Source: Bacillota bacterium
GTDB taxonomy: Bacteria > Bacillota > Clostridia > Lachnospirales > Lachnospiraceae
NCBI GenBank assembly: GCA_023393095.1
Contig: JAEWMT010000103.1
Location: forward strand, 1-15,842
Direction of reading: 5' to 3'
DNA length: 15,842 nt
Shown here: positions 15,418 to 15,842 of the stretch, in pieces
Position numbering within the stretch: the first letter of the stretch is position 1
Layout of the letters: each line of letters opens with the position of its first letter
Program-made: the position numbers and the translations under genes
Notes under the pieces: generated by a model
Databases searched by the model: none
What the model saw: the letters and a program-made list of their open reading frames with translations, nothing else
What the model was told of the DNA's origin: nothing

Positions 15418-15518
15418 TCATATAATAAAGAGTTTGCCTAGGAAAACTCACTAAGCGTGCGATACTTCTTTTACATCCTATTCCTAACTCTTATTATATG
15501 ATTAAGAGTATGCCTAAG
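15418..15518. repeat. Two direct copies of a 25 bp motif upstream of the paralog pair
   Basis: Positions 15418-15442 and 15494-15518 agree at 20 of 25 bases, in the same orientation, 76 bp apart. On the minus strand both read roughly TAGGCAWACTCTTWATYATAT, so they may be tandem promoters or operators for the paralog genes. The distal copy includes CATATAATA, which fits the sigma-K -10 pattern CATANNNTA and also contains TATAAT. The match is too short to name a sigma factor. Confidence 0.45.
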
Positions 15519-15528
15519 TTCCATCAAC

Positions 15529-15577
15529 AAAACATAATCCAGACCGCCATGACGCTGGATGGCCGAATTATGTTTTT
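15529..15577. terminator. Long hairpin, likely bidirectional terminator
   Basis: Outer arms AAAACATAAT (15529-15538) and ATTATGTTTT (15567-15576) are perfectly complementary. Inside them CCGCCAT and ATGGCCG pair with one mismatch. A/T runs at both ends suit termination in either direction. It separates the paralog unit from R3. Confidence 0.6.
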
Positions 15578-15615
15578 GGAATAATATGCTTTCTTATTTC
15601 GGATTTTTATAGATA

Positions 15616-15749
15616 TTCGATGACCCCTTATCCACTGTAATAAAAAATAGCAGTGGCACTGGTTTTAGTGCTACTGCTACTTTTTTGTTATGTAATATAT
15701 AAGGAAAGAGTAAAGAATCATCGTAAACCCACTGGCGAAAGCTCTTCCT
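15616..15749 (+). repeat. R3: copy of the tRNA-end / terminator module
   Basis: Positions 15616-15639 resemble the tRNA 3' end and flank (TTCGAT, then CCCCTTATCCACTGTA). A terminator hairpin, the GTTATGTAATATATAAG tract and a second hairpin follow (arms 15702-15710 and 15742-15749, one bulged A), with ACTGGCGAAA at 15731-15740 in its loop exactly as in R1. It directly follows the stop of the partial gene at the right edge. Confidence 0.6.
15648..15686. terminator. Bidirectional terminator hairpin of R3
   Basis: Arms 15648-15660 and 15667-15679 pair over 13 bases with one wobble position and loop GGTTTT. TTTTTT follows on both strands. On the minus strand it lies about 75 bases after the stop of the right-edge gene. 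Confidence 0.75.
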
Positions 15750-15758
15750 ACTGGAAAA

Positions 15759-15842
15759 TTAATGAAGCATATCATAGAACTTTTTCTTATCATAATATAA
15801 TAGCTTTAAAATACTCTCCACTTGATCTGTCTGATATTTACA
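15759..15842 (-). CDS. Probable 3' end of a gene continuing off the right edge
   Basis: The minus-strand frame entering at 15842 is open for 27 codons and stops at TAA 15761-15759, ending in VESILKLLYYDKKKFYDMLH. It is followed by R3 with its terminator, the same order as at the other gene ends here. Amphipathic, Lys/Tyr-rich composition suits a helical C-terminus, but nothing identifies the family. It is short, so it could be chance. Confidence 0.4.
   Translation of the reverse strand, partial: CKYQTDQVESILKLLYYDKKKFYDMLH

Overview
The window looks like chromosome from a low-GC, spore-forming Firmicute, most likely a Lachnospiraceae-type Clostridium. This is inferred from the A+T-rich sequence, AGGAGG-type ribosome binding sites, a NiaR repressor, a SpoIIQ-like protein, a BlaI/M56 pair and proteins resembling a Firmicute-only family. 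Nearly all genes are on the minus strand; niaR and tRNA-Gly are the exceptions.

Layout. Positions 1-764 (minus) hold a lipoprotein-type M15 carboxypeptidase cut by the left edge, preceded in the same unit by a small conserved hypothetical gene (807-1076). A large dyad (1139-1192) carrying two overlapping divergent promoters separates this unit from niaR (1245-1757, plus), which ends at a strong hairpin terminator. A SpoIIQ-like pseudo-LytM protein follows (1854-2729, minus). Next is tRNA-Gly(CCC) (3004-3074, plus) with its own promoter.

The last 18 bases of the tRNA (3057-3074) are repeated exactly at 11180-11197. The 8.1 kb between them has the form of an integrative island in a tRNA 3' end, although no integrase is visible. 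Its cargo is one tightly packed minus-strand operon, in transcription order: an Mrr-like PD-(D/E)XK endonuclease with a candidate AspBHI-like N-terminus, a C5-cytosine DNA methyltransferase, an 876-residue protein with two GHKL ATPase modules (an N-terminal MORC/Hsp90-like one and a C-terminal histidine-kinase-like one with an H-box), and a 693-residue receiver-like protein whose acidic pair and phospho-Asp are separated by a large insertion. I read this as a restriction-modification locus with a built-in cytosolic two-component-like module. It is the best candidate in the window for a little-described defence system.

To the right, copies of a roughly 130 bp module (tRNA-Gly 3'-end-like sequence, a bidirectional terminator hairpin and, in two copies, a second hairpin with a conserved loop) recur at 11171, 14165 and 15616. 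A fifth tRNA-end-like fragment lies at 11351. Between them sit a BlaI-type repressor with an M56 (BlaR1-like) sensor protease, with two operator-like dyads upstream, and a pair of overlapping paralogous genes resembling DUF6143. The last bases (15759-15842) look like the 3' end of another minus-strand gene. The region appears to have grown by repeated insertion or duplication at one tRNA locus.
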